A stretch of 64,000 nucleotides of DNA, taken from NCBI RefSeq assembly GCF_029392875.1, contig NZ_CP113946.1, positions 930,001 to 994,000 on the forward strand, in the 5' to 3' direction. The first letter of the stretch is position 1. The number at the start of each line of letters is the position of its first letter. The notes beneath the pieces were generated by a model. The model searched no databases and was not told the origin of the DNA. It saw nothing but the letters and a program-made list of their open reading frames with translations. Shown here piece after piece: positions 9,181-18,931 of the stretch. The DNA is from Lactobacillus sp. ESL0677 (lineage in GTDB: Bacteria > Bacillota > Bacilli > Lactobacillales > Lactobacillaceae). Position numbers and translations under genes: made by a program.

Positions 9181-11434
9181 ATTATTAACACCCGGATTTT
9201 TCTTATTAACGGCGCTGCTGGGTGTTGACCTAAGTTTTGGATTTTACCAAAGTCGCGGCTTCTTACAGCAATTAACCTGGATATTATTAGCGTGCTACTT
9301 GGGTTTACTACTTTTGCAAAAATTCGGTACCTTAAAGTGGGTAGTTGTTATCTTGCTAGTAGTAGGAATGATTGATGCTTTTTTACATAATTCTAAAACT
9401 AATTTTGTTTTAACCGAAGATGCAGTAATTAAAATCTATCCGGATCAAGTTAAGGTTGATGATGATTGGCTATCTGGAATTGGTAGTGCCAAAACTGGTA
9501 AAGTTTTAGTCTCGGGAACGATAACTAACCAGCAGATTAAGCAACTTAATCAAGGCCAGCCCGTTTACTTGTCAAGCTTAGTAGGTGAAGTTAAGCCAAT
9601 TACGCCAGCAACTAATTACGGCCAATTTGATTCACGTCAGTATTATGCCGGCAAAAATATTTGGCAGCAAGTTAAATTTAAAAGTTGCCGGATGCAAACT
9701 AAGACTGGCAATTTGAGCGATTATTTTCATTATCTAAGGTTTGAATTACAATCTTATTTTCGCAAAATGCCACGTATTTTGGGCTTTTTCAGTAGCGAAT
9801 TACTCTTAGGAGAAAATCCAAATCAGGATAACCAGCAAATCTTAGATAATTATCGTGACCTCGGTGTCATCCATATTTTAAGTATTTCGGGATTGCACGT
9901 TGGAATCTATGCGTTGCTAATCAGTACTTTATGTTACTACCTGAAATTTACTGAAGAAGAAACTTTCGTCTGCTGCTTGGTTATCTTATTAGGTTGGGTG
10001 TTTTTAAGTAATGGTCAGGCAGGCTTTGTGCGTGCTAGTTTAACTTATCTCTTAGGGAAATTTTTCAGTTTTAAAGGTTGGCAAATAAAGCATTTTGATT
10101 TATTAGGCTTAACTTGTTTAGTACATTTGCTAGTCAATCCCCGTTTAATGATGGGAGTTAGCGCTATTTTAACTTATACATTAGCGCTCGGCTTAGAAAT
10201 GACCGATAAAATGACCGATTTCAAACAGTCGGCCATGCTTAACTTACTATTAACCCCATTGTTATTAGTTTATTTCTTTCAATTTAACTTGTTGACGGTT
10301 CTGTTTAATATGTTAATCGTGCCGTACTTCAACTGGGTGGTAATGCCGCTAACCTTTATTAATTTGGTGGTATTTAGCTGGCAGCCTAATATATCCAAAA
10401 TATTTGAAGCTGCTTTAAATTATGGCGAGCAATTAATCGGTAAATTATCAGCAACTAAGATAGGACTATTAACTTTTGGTAAGATTAACTGGTGGCAATG
10501 CTTGTTTTTGCTAGTGCTAACGGCAATAATATTGGCCAATGTCAATGAAAAAGTTAGAATGCTTGGGCGCAATCGTAAACTAGCTGCTGGTCTTGGTTTA
10601 ACCTATTTGGTTATCTTAATTACGATTCATTTTCCGCTTACTGGTCAAGTAACTTTCATTGATGTTGGTCAAGGTGACAGCATTTTGATTACAACGCCAC
10701 TTTGGCGTCACGTCTATATGATTGATGTTGGTGGTAAGCTGAATTTTGGCGGTAAAAAATTAACGCCGCAAGTCAATAAAATAACTATTCCGCTTTTGAA
10801 AGCTGAGGGCATTAGTCAAATCGACGGGCTCTTTGTTTCGCATCAAGACGCGGACCACGTTGGCGATTTAGGACCTTTTCTGGAACAAATGAAAGTTAAA
10901 AAGTTGTATATGGCACAAGGATTGATCAATAATCCATCTTTTCAAAAGCGGATTAGCGGTAGAATTGCTAAAAACCAGATTGTTCAATTGCTGGCAGGGA
11001 TGACTGTTCCAGGGCCGTTACCGTTTCATGTTGTTTATCCCTTTAAGCCGGGACTAGGAACCAATGATGATTCCTTATCTTTGACTTTTACATTGGCAGA
11101 TAAGAGATGGCTCTTCACTGGCGACTTGGGTCAGAGGGGTGAGCAGGAAATTATGGCGAAATACGGGCTGCATGCTGATTATTTTAAATTAGGACATCAT
11201 GGTAGTAAGACTGCCTCAAATCCAGAATTTCTACAAAAATTGCACCCAGCAATGGTCTTTATTTCTGCTGGTCGTGATAATCGTTTTGGCCATCCACATC
11301 CAGAGACGTTGGCGACGTTAGAGGCGCAACATATACCGTGGGCTTCAACCCAAGACTGTGGTATGATTACATGGACTTATGGCAAACTAATCAAGCCTAA
11401 ATTAACACGTTTTATCCCGGTGAATAACAAATGA
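9134..11434 (+). CDS. comEC: Competence protein ComEC, DNA transport channel
   Basis: Polytopic membrane protein that carries single-stranded DNA across the membrane. It has an N-terminal domain with membrane helices, the central Competence domain with LSISGLHVGIYALL, more helices, and a C-terminal metallo-beta-lactamase domain with FIDVGQGDSILI and HQDADHVGD. Length is about 760 residues, as in the family. The start is uncertain: the frame has no early ATG, and TTG at 9134 or 9149 lies inside comEA, so translation is probably coupled to comEA. It overlaps holA by ATGA. Confidence 0.92.
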   Translation: MATKLLRRSKTNWQSELLTPGFFLLTALLGVDLSFGFYQSRGFLQQLTWILLACYLGLLLLQKFGTLKWVVVILLVVGMIDAFLHNSKTNFVLTEDAVIKIYPDQVKVDDDWLSGIGSAKTGKVLVSGTITNQQIKQLNQGQPVYLSSLVGEVKPITPATNYGQFDSRQYYAGKNIWQQVKFKSCRMQTKTGNLSDYFHYLRFELQSYFRKMPRILGFFSSELLLGENPNQDNQQILDNYRDLGVIHILSISGLHVGIYALLISTLCYYLKFTEEETFVCCLVILLGWVFLSNGQAGFVRASLTYLLGKFFSFKGWQIKHFDLLGLTCLVHLLVNPRLMMGVSAILTYTLALGLEMTDKMTDFKQSAMLNLLLTPLLLVYFFQFNLLTVLFNMLIVPYFNWVVMPLTFINLVVFSWQPNISKIFEAALNYGEQLIGKLSATKIGLLTFGKINWWQCLFLLVLTAIILANVNEKVRMLGRNRKLAAGLGLTYLVILITIHFPLTGQVTFIDVGQGDSILITTPLWRHVYMIDVGGKLNFGGKKLTPQVNKITIPLLKAEGISQIDGLFVSHQDADHVGDLGPFLEQMKVKKLYMAQGLINNPSFQKRISGRIAKNQIVQLLAGMTVPGPLPFHVVYPFKPGLGTNDDSLSLTFTLADKRWLFTGDLGQRGEQEIMAKYGLHADYFKLGHHGSKTASNPEFLQKLHPAMVFISAGRDNRFGHPHPETLATLEAQHIPWASTQDCGMITWTYGKLIKPKLTRFIPVNNK

Positions 11435-12417
11435 CATTACTTTCCTTATTTAAAAATTCCAATAATAGTAATTCCCAAACATTAATTTTGGGTGAAGATA
11501 GCTTTTTAAATGATTATTTAGCTCGTTCTTATACGCATGAAGAACGGTTTAGTGACCTTGAGCGAATCAGCATTGATTGTGAAAGCGATGGCCTTGATGA
11601 ATTGATTGCGAACTTAACCGAATCAAGTTTATTTAGCCAGCAAAAAATTATCACAGTTAAAAATCCGTTTTTCTTAACGGCTAAAGTTCCTAAAAAAATG
11701 CAAAAGCAGTTGGAGCAACTGCAGAAAATTTTCTCTAACTTGCAGCAGCTGGATGACATTGTTGTCTTAGTGGCTTCCTATGAGAAAGTTGACCGCCGAA
11801 AGAAATTAACTAAAACTGTTTTACAGCAGTGCAATGTCGTTGAAACCAAGGTGAAAACCTACGAAGTTGGTGCGATAACTAAGGCGTTGATTGCCGCAGA
11901 AGGCTATCAAATTTCGCGTACTGGACTGCAGCTATTGCTGCAGCGTAGTGACCAGGTGCTTGACACCATTTTAGGCAATTATAATAAGCTGAAAATGATT
12001 GCAGTTGATGGCAAAATCACTGAACAAGCAATTGAGCAAAATGTTGACTTGTCATTTGCTCAAAATGTTTTCGCTATTTTAGAAGCAGCACTAAAGCGTA
12101 ACTATCAAGAGGCAATTAGTCGACTTGACAATCAATTGCGCGAAGGTAGTAATCCAATTCAGTTGTTAGCTGTTTTTGAAAATCAGTTGGAATTAATTTT
12201 AGCGGCAAAAATTTTACAAAAGCGGGGGAGAAATGAGTCACAAATTGTTAAGGAGCTAGGCGTTCATCCTTACCGGGTAAAATTGGCGCTGAGTAATCGT
12301 TTAGCGCTTAAAAAATTACTGAACTTACTTGAAGAGGTAATTAAGCTAGACTTTAATTACAAAAACGGTCAGTATCGTGAAGACAACTTTCTAAAATTAT
12401 TTATTTTGAATGTATAA
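11431..12417 (+). CDS. holA: DNA polymerase III delta subunit
   Basis: Clamp-loader subunit that opens the sliding clamp. The 328 residues match HolA/YqeN length, with an N-terminal LILGEDSFL segment and the AAA-like and collar domains; there is no Walker motif, as expected for delta. The comEC-holA-rpsT order is conserved in Bacilli. It overlaps comEC by 4 bases. Confidence 0.9.
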   Translation: MTLLSLFKNSNNSNSQTLILGEDSFLNDYLARSYTHEERFSDLERISIDCESDGLDELIANLTESSLFSQQKIITVKNPFFLTAKVPKKMQKQLEQLQKIFSNLQQLDDIVVLVASYEKVDRRKKLTKTVLQQCNVVETKVKTYEVGAITKALIAAEGYQISRTGLQLLLQRSDQVLDTILGNYNKLKMIAVDGKITEQAIEQNVDLSFAQNVFAILEAALKRNYQEAISRLDNQLREGSNPIQLLAVFENQLELILAAKILQKRGRNESQIVKELGVHPYRVKLALSNRLALKKLLNLLEEVIKLDFNYKNGQYREDNFLKLFILNV

Positions 12418-12452
12418 AAAAGACAAGAATCATGATGATTCTTGCCTTTTTT
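12416..12452. terminator. Bidirectional terminator between holA and rpsT
   Basis: CAAGAATCAT (12424-12433) and ATGATTCTTG (12435-12444) pair perfectly, flanked by an A run on the left and a T run on the right, so it can stop both convergent transcripts. Confidence 0.85.
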
Positions 12453-12480
12453 ATTTGTTAGTCAATAAATATTGGGCTAA

Positions 12481-12732
12481 CTACTTAGCCAATTTAGCCA
12501 AACGACTCTTATCACGGCTAGCCTTGTTCTTATGAATAAGACCCTTTGAAGCGGCCTTGTCCAAAGCACGAGCAGCAGCAATGTGTAATTCGGAGGCGTC
12601 TTCAGCACCGGCTGCTTGAGCAGTCTTGAACTTCTTAACAGCAGTTCTTAACTGGTTCATTTGAGCGGCGTTACGCTTTCTTGCAGCATCTTGAGTTTTA
12701 ACACGTTTGATAGCTGATTTGATTTGTGGCAT
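12481..12732 (-). CDS. rpsT: 30S ribosomal protein S20
   Basis: A small basic ribosomal protein that binds 16S rRNA. It starts [14 protein letters not shown] at 12732 with GAGGTG upstream; an in-frame start at 12747 would place the binding site inside the gene. The product has 83 residues, with the expected [18 protein letters not shown]-terminal region. It is convergent with holA and divergent from rpsO. Confidence 0.95.
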   Translation of the reverse strand: MPQIKSAIKRVKTQDAARKRNAAQMNQLRTAVKKFKTAQAAGAEDASELHIAAARALDKAASKGLIHKNKASRDKSRLAKLAK

Positions 12733-12836
12733 GAGATTCACCTCCATTGATCGTAATTTTACTTAATTGATTATACTGGAGAATAATCTCAGATGCAAGA
12801 TAATTTATACTTGCTTTTTAAAAAAATAATCTGTAT

Positions 12837-12934
12837 TATACTATTGTTGTGAACCGTTAACGCTGTTTGCACGCTCACACCTGACGGTTAACGTTGTTAA
12901 CGGCAATTATTTTAGTGAAAGGTGAAAAAATATT
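12837..12934 (+). promoter_or_regulatory. rpsO promoter and structured 5' leader
   Basis: TATACT at 12837-12842 is a likely -10. The leader that follows pairs CCGTTAAC (12854-12861) with GTTAACGG (12896-12903); a further GTTAAC lies at 12887-12892. GTGA near 12850 and TCAC near 12875 could cross this stem and form a pseudoknot. S15 represses its own mRNA in several bacteria through unrelated leader folds, so this may be an S15 site; that is inference. Confidence 0.45.
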
Positions 12935-13204
12935 ATGGCAATTTCAAAAGCTGAAAAAGACGAAATCATTAAGAAGTATGCAACTCACGAAGGCGATACT
13001 GGCTCAACTGAGGTTCAAGTTGCTATCTTGACAACAGATATCAATAACTTGACTGAACACATGAAGAGTCACTCACATGATCACCACTCTTACGTTGGTT
13101 TACTGAAGAAGATTGGTCACCGTCGTAACTTACTTCGTTACTTACAAGATAACGATATTAATCGTTACCGTGAATTAATCAAGAAGTTAGGTTTACGTCG
13201 TTAA
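12935..13204 (+). CDS. rpsO: 30S ribosomal protein S15
   Basis: An early-binding 16S rRNA protein. The 89 residues are the standard length, with [18 protein letters not shown] and the [15 protein letters not shown] rRNA-contact segments. The start ATG has AAAGGTG upstream. It is a single-gene unit with its own terminator, ahead of rnjB. Confidence 0.97.
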   Translation: MAISKAEKDEIIKKYATHEGDTGSTEVQVAILTTDINNLTEHMKSHSHDHHSYVGLLKKIGHRRNLLRYLQDNDINRYRELIKKLGLRR

Positions 13205-13216
13205 TTGCAAATATGA

Positions 13217-13255
13217 TAAAAAAGTCAGCTCGCTTAGAACTGGCTTTTTTATTTT
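13217..13255 (+). terminator. Terminator of rpsO
   Basis: AAAAAGTCAG and CTGGCTTTTT form a hairpin with a T run about 15 bases after the stop codon. Confidence 0.85.
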
Positions 13256-13359
13256 TGTCATCATTACTTTTTATGCTAAAATTAACAAAGATACTTTTTA
13301 CGTTGTGATCGCAATGATCCATAAAATAACAACTGAATAGCAATAGAAAAGGAAGTATA

Positions 13360-15117
13360 ATGGCTGATCAAGTTAAAATAATGATTTTGAGCGGCGTACG
13401 CGAACAAGGAAAAGACATGTTTGCCGTTCAAGTCAATGATGAAATTTTTGTCCTTGATGCAGGATTGAAGTATCCTGATAGTTCTTTGTTTGGAATCGAT
13501 TTGGTTATTCCCGATCTTGATTTCTTTGAGCAATATGGCGATCAGGTTGTCGGCATCTTTTTGACGCACGGACACGCCGATTCTATCGGTGCCTTACCAT
13601 ATATCTTGCGAGATTATGATATCCCAGTATTTGGGTCACAATTAACAATTGAGCTGGCTAAGATCAAGGTTAAGCGGGTTAATAAGCGCTGTAAAAACAG
13701 CTTATTCCATACAATTGATGCGGAAACCGAAATTGATTTTAAGAACGCTAATATTTCGTTCTTCCATACAACACATTCAATTCCAGATTCATTGGGAATT
13801 GATGTTCATACACCAGCTGGTGAAGTTGTCTACACGGGGGACTTTAAGTTTGACCCATCGGCAGCACCAAATTATCGCACTGATATGGATCGACTTGCCG
13901 AAATTTCGCAAAAGGGAGTTTTAGCGCTTTTAAGTGATTCTTCAAATGCAGAAGCATCATTTCCAAATAATTCTGAGCAGAGCATTGGCGACTATGTTAC
14001 CAATGTTTTCCGCAATACCGAAGGGCGCATTATTGTTGCTGCCAAAGCATCGAACATTATTAGAATGCAGGAAGTATTTAATGCCGCTCAGCAAACGGGT
14101 AGACGCGTTTTATTAACGGGTCGTGATGTCGCTAAAATTACGCGAACAGCAATGGAATTAGGTTACTTAAAGGTGCCTAAAGGCTTATTAATGCGAGTTA
14201 AAGACCTTAAGACAACGCCTGAAAATAAGACGGTAATTGTAGAAACCGGACAAACGGGCGAACCACTTAATTCTTTACAAAAAATGGCACAAAACCGGCA
14301 TAGCATGATTACCATCCACAAGGGCGATTTAGTCTTTATCTCGACAACACCGTCACATTCAGTCGAAACACGGCTCGCACAAACAAGTGATATGGTTTAC
14401 CATGCTGGCGGCACTGTTATCCAATTAGGGCATGCTAAACATACCAGTGGCCATGCGACAGGTCGCGATTTACAATTGATGATTGACACATTAAAGCCGC
14501 AATTCTTGATTCCTGTTATTGGTGAATATCGTTTGCTTGAAGTGCATAAGGATTTAGCAACCAAAACTGGTATGAAACCAGAAAATATTTTTGTTACCAA
14601 AAATGGTGACTGCTTGAATTATGACTTTAAACAAAAGAAGTTGTACTTAACAGATCCAGTGCCTGGTGAGGATACGATGATTGATGGCTCAGGTATTGGG
14701 GATGTCGGCAATATCGTTTTACGTGATCGTGAAGTATTGTCTGATGACGGCATTTTTATTGCCGTTGTGACAATTGATCGCCGCAAGAAGAAGATCATTG
14801 CAGAGCCGCAGGTCACTAGCCGCGGGTTTGTCTACATTAAGGCTAATCATAAGCTGATGCATGATAGTATTGAGTTAATTAAGGAAACCATCAATAATAA
14901 TTTTGCCCATAAAAAATTTGATTGGACAGAGATTAAACAAGATGTACGTAATGATCTTGAGAAGTTTTTATACAAGCAAACTAATCGTCGGCCCGTAGTC
15001 TTACCAGTTGTGATGGAAGTCAATCAAAATCGCCACCGTGCAATGCAGAAGCGTAATGCTGACCGGCAAATGTCACCTAAGCAAAGGTTCAACCAAAAAC
15101 CTGAACAGAAGGACTAA
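13360..15117 (+). CDS. rnjB: Ribonuclease J2 paralogue with altered active site
   Basis: A 585-residue metallo-beta-lactamase/beta-CASP protein. In Bacilli, J2 pairs with J1 in a complex. The first metal motif reads HGHADS (70-75) instead of HGHEDH, and PVIGEYR (about residue 386) replaces PVHGEYR, so two metal-ligand histidines are missing; HTTHSIPDS and TGDFKFD remain. This suggests weak or no nuclease activity and a structural role. Streptococcal J2 proteins have a similar change, as I recall. It is followed 3 bases later by a TPR gene. The AT-rich 5' gap holds the binding site GGAAG. Confidence 0.93.
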   Translation: MADQVKIMILSGVREQGKDMFAVQVNDEIFVLDAGLKYPDSSLFGIDLVIPDLDFFEQYGDQVVGIFLTHGHADSIGALPYILRDYDIPVFGSQLTIELAKIKVKRVNKRCKNSLFHTIDAETEIDFKNANISFFHTTHSIPDSLGIDVHTPAGEVVYTGDFKFDPSAAPNYRTDMDRLAEISQKGVLALLSDSSNAEASFPNNSEQSIGDYVTNVFRNTEGRIIVAAKASNIIRMQEVFNAAQQTGRRVLLTGRDVAKITRTAMELGYLKVPKGLLMRVKDLKTTPENKTVIVETGQTGEPLNSLQKMAQNRHSMITIHKGDLVFISTTPSHSVETRLAQTSDMVYHAGGTVIQLGHAKHTSGHATGRDLQLMIDTLKPQFLIPVIGEYRLLEVHKDLATKTGMKPENIFVTKNGDCLNYDFKQKKLYLTDPVPGEDTMIDGSGIGDVGNIVLRDREVLSDDGIFIAVVTIDRRKKKIIAEPQVTSRGFVYIKANHKLMHDSIELIKETINNNFAHKKFDWTEIKQDVRNDLEKFLYKQTNRRPVVLPVVMEVNQNRHRAMQKRNADRQMSPKQRFNQKPEQKD

Positions 15118-15119
15118 AT

Positions 15120-15953
15120 ATGACTTCATTAAGTCAACAGAATTTACTTAATTTAGCACAAAAAAGCGAAGCAAATGGTGATTTTGAACAAGCTGTTCAA
15201 TACTTGGAAGAGGCTTTACGGGGCGGTCGCACGACTGAATTAGTGATTAGGCTTTGCGACTTATATTTAAAGAATGGACAAGAATATGCTGCTTTTGCGT
15301 TGATTAAAGAAGAGCCTGATCTTTTTTCGGAGCAGGATGTTTTTGCTGAATACAGTAAAATTTTGCAGGCTAATCATTTTTTGATTGAAGCTCTTGAAGT
15401 ACAAAATTTAAGTAAAAAAAGTGTGCAAATTAAAGTTTCGCCAATTACTTTAGCCGAGCAACAAGAAGTTATGCGGCAGTTTAGGCAGAAAAAACACATT
15501 ACGCAATTTGATTATGAGCAGTTATTTAAATTAGATTTATCTAATTTTGTTAATTTTGCTCAAAGTCTTTTGCTGGATCCAAGCCTAAATTTTGCGGTGC
15601 GGATTGCTTTGTGCGAAGATTTAGTTCGTCTTGGCGTTAAGGGTAAAATGCGCGTTTTGGTGTTAGGTCAAAGTGAAGATTTTATCCCTCAAGATACTGA
15701 ATTATTGGAAAAAGGCACGGTTTACCGCGAAATTATTTCGGCAATTGGGTCGCGATATTATCACCGTCCAAGTCAATTACCGACAGTTTTAGGTGAAGTA
15801 AACTTGATTTTAGGCAGTCTTTATCCTAAACTAGCTAAGTACGTTGATGAGCCGGACAGTTTTGCCAGTGACCTTGCTTCGTATATTGAAAAGCACGATG
15901 GACGAGGTCACCACAAGCTGTTTGAGCAAATTTATGCTAATTTACCTAAATAA
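15120..15953 (+). CDS. TPR-like helical repeat protein of unknown function
   Basis: A 277-residue cytoplasmic protein with at least two N-terminal tetratricopeptide-like units (about 5-80) and a helical C-terminal region. No catalytic motif, signal peptide or membrane segment is visible. It begins 3 bases after rnjB with no ribosome binding site gap, so it is probably co-translated with RNase J2. A link to RNA decay is inferred from position alone. Confidence 0.65.
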   Translation: MTSLSQQNLLNLAQKSEANGDFEQAVQYLEEALRGGRTTELVIRLCDLYLKNGQEYAAFALIKEEPDLFSEQDVFAEYSKILQANHFLIEALEVQNLSKKSVQIKVSPITLAEQQEVMRQFRQKKHITQFDYEQLFKLDLSNFVNFAQSLLLDPSLNFAVRIALCEDLVRLGVKGKMRVLVLGQSEDFIPQDTELLEKGTVYREIISAIGSRYYHRPSQLPTVLGEVNLILGSLYPKLAKYVDEPDSFASDLASYIEKHDGRGHHKLFEQIYANLPK

Positions 15954-15969
15954 TTTTGAACAAAAAGGC

Positions 15970-15997
15970 TTTACTTTTTGGAAGTATTTAGTATAAT
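15970..15997 (+). promoter_or_regulatory. tuf promoter
   Basis: TTTACT (15970-15975), a 16-base spacer and a consensus TATAAT (15992-15997). The predicted start near 16004 gives a leader of about 135 bases before tuf. Confidence 0.75.
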
Positions 15998-16008
15998 AGC
16001 AAAGGACG

Positions 16009-16107
16009 TTTTCATTAGGCATGGCTCTATGCATTAAAATACTAGGCATTTGCCAATGAAAGTAGTACAATATTCAACAGAGAATTATCCGTTACTTACT
16101 CAACGGA
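16009..16107 (+). promoter_or_regulatory. Structured tuf 5' leader
   Basis: An 11-bp stem with one bulged A pairs TTTCATT-GGCA (16010-16021) with TGCCAATGAAA (16051-16061). A second hairpin pairs TCCGTT (16088-16093) with AACGGA (16102-16107). No T run follows either, so they are not terminators. They may affect mRNA stability or control EF-Tu synthesis. Confidence 0.45.
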
Positions 16108-16138
16108 CTTCTTGCAAAATTACAGGAGGGTCATTTTA

Positions 16139-17329
16139 ATGGCAGAAAAAGAACATTACGTTAGAACGAAGCCACACGTAAACATTGGTACTATCGGTCA
16201 CGTTGACCATGGTAAGACCACTTTAACTGCGGCTATTACTAAAGTTTTATCAGAAAAAGGCTTAGCAAAGGCTGAAGATTATTCAGAAATCGATGCTGCG
16301 CCAGAAGAAAAGGAACGTGGTATTACCATTAATACCGCCCACGTAGAGTACGAAACTGAAAATCGTCACTACGCTCACATGGATGCTCCAGGCCACGCCG
16401 ACTACATCAAGAACATGATTACCGGTGCTGCACAAATGGATGGTGCTATCTTAGTTGTTGCCGCAACTGATGGTCCTATGCCACAGACTCGTGAACACAT
16501 CTTGCTTGCTCGTCAAGTTGGTGTTAACTACATCGTTGTCTTCTTAAATAAGACTGACTTAGTTGACGATCCAGAATTGATCGACTTAGTTGAAATGGAA
16601 GTTCGTGACTTGTTAACTGAATACGATTACCCAGGTGATGATATTCCAGTTATCCGTGGTTCAGCTTTGAAAGCTTTACAAGGTGACAAAGAACAACAAG
16701 ACGTTATCATGAAGTTAATGGACACTGTTGATGAATACATTCCAACTCCAGAACGTCAAACTGACAAGCCATTCTTAATGCCAGTTGAAGATGTCTTCAC
16801 TATTACTGGTCGTGGTACTGTTGCTTCAGGTCGTATTGACCGTGGTACTATCAAGATCGGTGACGAAGTAGAAATCGTTGGTTTGGTACCAGAAGTTCTT
16901 AAGTCAGTTGTTACTGGTTTGGAAATGTTCCATAAGACTTTGGATTTAGGTGAAGCCGGCGATAACGTTGGTGTATTGCTTCGTGGTATTGACCGTGATC
17001 AAGTTGTTCGTGGACAAGTTTTGGCCGCACCTGGCTCAATTCAAACCCATAAAGAATTTAAGGGTCAAGTTTATGTTTTGAAGAAGGAAGAAGGAGGACG
17101 TCATACTCCATTCTTCTCAGACTACCGTCCACAATTCTATTTCCACACCACTGATATTACTGGTGAAATTGAATTGCCAGAAGGTACTGAAATGGTTATG
17201 CCTGGTGATAACACAGAATTTACTGTTAACCTAATTAAGCCAGCTGCCATTGAAAAGGGTACTAAGTTCACTATTCGTGAAGGTGGTCGTACTGTTGGTG
17301 CTGGTCAGGTTACTGAAATTCTTGACTAG
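16139..17329 (+). CDS. tuf: Elongation factor Tu
   Basis: GTPase that brings aminoacyl-tRNA to the ribosome. The start is the ATG at 16139 ([17 protein letters not shown]) with AGGAGG ten bases upstream; the earlier in-frame start at 16112 adds unrelated residues. The product is 396 residues. G motifs [13 protein letters not shown] and NKTD are intact, as are the domain 2 and 3 sequences. It has its own promoter, a long leader and its own terminator, and no neighbouring fus or rps genes. Confidence 0.98.
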   Translation: MAEKEHYVRTKPHVNIGTIGHVDHGKTTLTAAITKVLSEKGLAKAEDYSEIDAAPEEKERGITINTAHVEYETENRHYAHMDAPGHADYIKNMITGAAQMDGAILVVAATDGPMPQTREHILLARQVGVNYIVVFLNKTDLVDDPELIDLVEMEVRDLLTEYDYPGDDIPVIRGSALKALQGDKEQQDVIMKLMDTVDEYIPTPERQTDKPFLMPVEDVFTITGRGTVASGRIDRGTIKIGDEVEIVGLVPEVLKSVVTGLEMFHKTLDLGEAGDNVGVLLRGIDRDQVVRGQVLAAPGSIQTHKEFKGQVYVLKKEEGGRHTPFFSDYRPQFYFHTTDITGEIELPEGTEMVMPGDNTEFTVNLIKPAAIEKGTKFTIREGGRTVGAGQVTEILD

Positions 17330-17345
17330 TTTCTAAAGAGACAGT

Positions 17346-17386
17346 TAAAAAAGATGTACTTCTTCATAGAAGTACATCTTTTTTTG
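17346..17386 (+). terminator. Terminator of tuf
   Basis: A perfect hairpin, AGATGTACTTCT / AGAAGTACATCT with loop TCAT, flanked by A and T runs. Confidence 0.93.
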
Positions 17387-17393
17387 CCCAAAT

Positions 17394-17422
17394 TTGTTTT
17401 TTGCGCGCGTTTAATGTAAGAT
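17394..17422 (+). promoter_or_regulatory. tig promoter
   Basis: TTGTTT (17394-17399), a 17-base spacer and TAAGAT (17417-17422). Confidence 0.5.
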
Positions 17423-17473
17423 AACTTAGTACGCAACAAAGCGATCGAACTTGACATTGGAGGTATTTAATTA

Positions 17474-18805
17474 ATGTCTGTAAAATGGAATAAGACCGGT
17501 AAGACTGCCGGAGAACTTACTTTTGATATTTCTCAAGCTGAGGTTAAGCGCGGCTTGGATCAAGCTTTTAAGAGAGTAAAGAATAGTTTACGTGTGCCTG
17601 GCTTTAGAAAAGGTCATGTTTCTCGTGTTATTTTTGACCAATACTATGGTGAAGAAGCTCTATACGAGAATGCTTTAAACATTGTTTTGCCTGATGCATA
17701 TTCAGCTGCTATTAAAGAAGCTGGTATTGCTGCTGTAGGTCAACCACAAATTCAACCTGTAGCAATGGATGCTGATAAGGACTGGACAATGAAAGCTATT
17801 GTTTCAGTTGAACCTGAAGTTAAATTGGGCGACTACAAGGGTATTGAAGTTCCTAAGCAAAATACACGTGTTTACGCAAAGGATATTGATGCTGAACTTG
17901 AAAAAGACCGTGAGAAGAATGCTGAACTTGTTCTTAAGAAGGGTGCTTCTGAAAAGGGCGATACTGTAACTATTGATTACAAGGGTACAATTGACGGTAC
18001 GGCCTTTGATGGTGGTTCTGCTGATGATTACTCACTTGAACTTGGTTCAAACACATTTATCCCAGGCTTTGAAGATCAACTTATTGGTCATGAAGCTGGC
18101 GATGATGTTGATGTAGTAGTTACATTCCCAGAAAATTACGGTGCTAAAGATTTAGCTGGTAAAGAAGCTCACTTTGCAACTAAGATTCATGAAATCAAGT
18201 CAAAGCAAATGCCTAAGTTAGACGACGAATTTGCTAAGGACGTTGATGATTCAGTTGAAACTCTTGATGAATTAAAAGATAAAATCAAGAAGAACTTGAA
18301 GGAACAAAAAGAAACTGCTGCTAAAGAAGCTATTGAACAAGCAGCTATTGAAGGTGCTGTAGCAAATGCTACAATTGATGAAATTCCTGATGCAATGCTT
18401 CAAGAAGACATTAACACGCAAATGAACCAATACTTGGGCAACATGCAACGCCAAGGTATTAGTCCTCAAACTTACTACAAGTTAACTAATACAACAGAAG
18501 ATCAATTGCGTGCTCAATTTAGCAAGGATGCTGCAGAAAGAGTTAAGACTAATTTAGTTCTCGAAGCAATTGTTAAAGCAGAAGACCTTAAGGCTTCAAA
18601 AGAAGAAATTGACAAGGAAGTCAAGGATCTTGCTAGTGAATACAATATGGATGAAAAGACTGTCCGTAGTACTTTGACAGATGAAATGCTTTCTCACGAT
18701 ATTAATGTTCGCAAAGCCATCGACCTTGTTGCTGACAACGCTAAGCAAGTTGCTAAGTCTAAGATTAAAGACGAAAAAGAAGACGACAAGTCTGATAAAA
18801 AATAG
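17474..18805 (+). CDS. tig: Trigger factor, ribosome-bound chaperone and prolyl isomerase
   Basis: Binds at the peptide exit tunnel and aids folding of new chains. The 443 residues show the ribosome-binding signature GFRKGHVSR (about 44-52), the FKBP-like domain (about 160-245, with [14 protein letters not shown] and the FAGTKIHEIK-like strand) and a helical C-terminal chaperone domain ending in a lysine/aspartate-rich tail. GGAGG precedes the ATG. It is followed by its own terminator and then clpX, the common tig-clpX order. Confidence 0.96.
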   Translation: MSVKWNKTGKTAGELTFDISQAEVKRGLDQAFKRVKNSLRVPGFRKGHVSRVIFDQYYGEEALYENALNIVLPDAYSAAIKEAGIAAVGQPQIQPVAMDADKDWTMKAIVSVEPEVKLGDYKGIEVPKQNTRVYAKDIDAELEKDREKNAELVLKKGASEKGDTVTIDYKGTIDGTAFDGGSADDYSLELGSNTFIPGFEDQLIGHEAGDDVDVVVTFPENYGAKDLAGKEAHFATKIHEIKSKQMPKLDDEFAKDVDDSVETLDELKDKIKKNLKEQKETAAKEAIEQAAIEGAVANATIDEIPDAMLQEDINTQMNQYLGNMQRQGISPQTYYKLTNTTEDQLRAQFSKDAAERVKTNLVLEAIVKAEDLKASKEEIDKEVKDLASEYNMDEKTVRSTLTDEMLSHDINVRKAIDLVADNAKQVAKSKIKDEKEDDKSDKK

Positions 18806-18816
18806 AATTTAAATTC

Positions 18817-18857
18817 TAATAAAAAAGGTGGTTTGAGCTAAACCATCTTTTTTATTT
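18817..18857 (+). terminator. Terminator of tig
   Basis: AAAAAGGTGGTTT and AAACCATCTTTTTT form a stem ending in a T run, 12 bases after the stop. Confidence 0.85.
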
Positions 18858-18931
18858 TCTACAAGTAATAAAGTCTGGTACTTTTTTAAATTTATGATAC
18901 GCTTATTCTTGTAGATTATAGGAGGAATAGT

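Noticed and set aside
13282..13575. Minus-strand 97-codon frame over the start of rnjB
   Set aside because: Antisense to the conserved J2 N-terminus and without a binding site.
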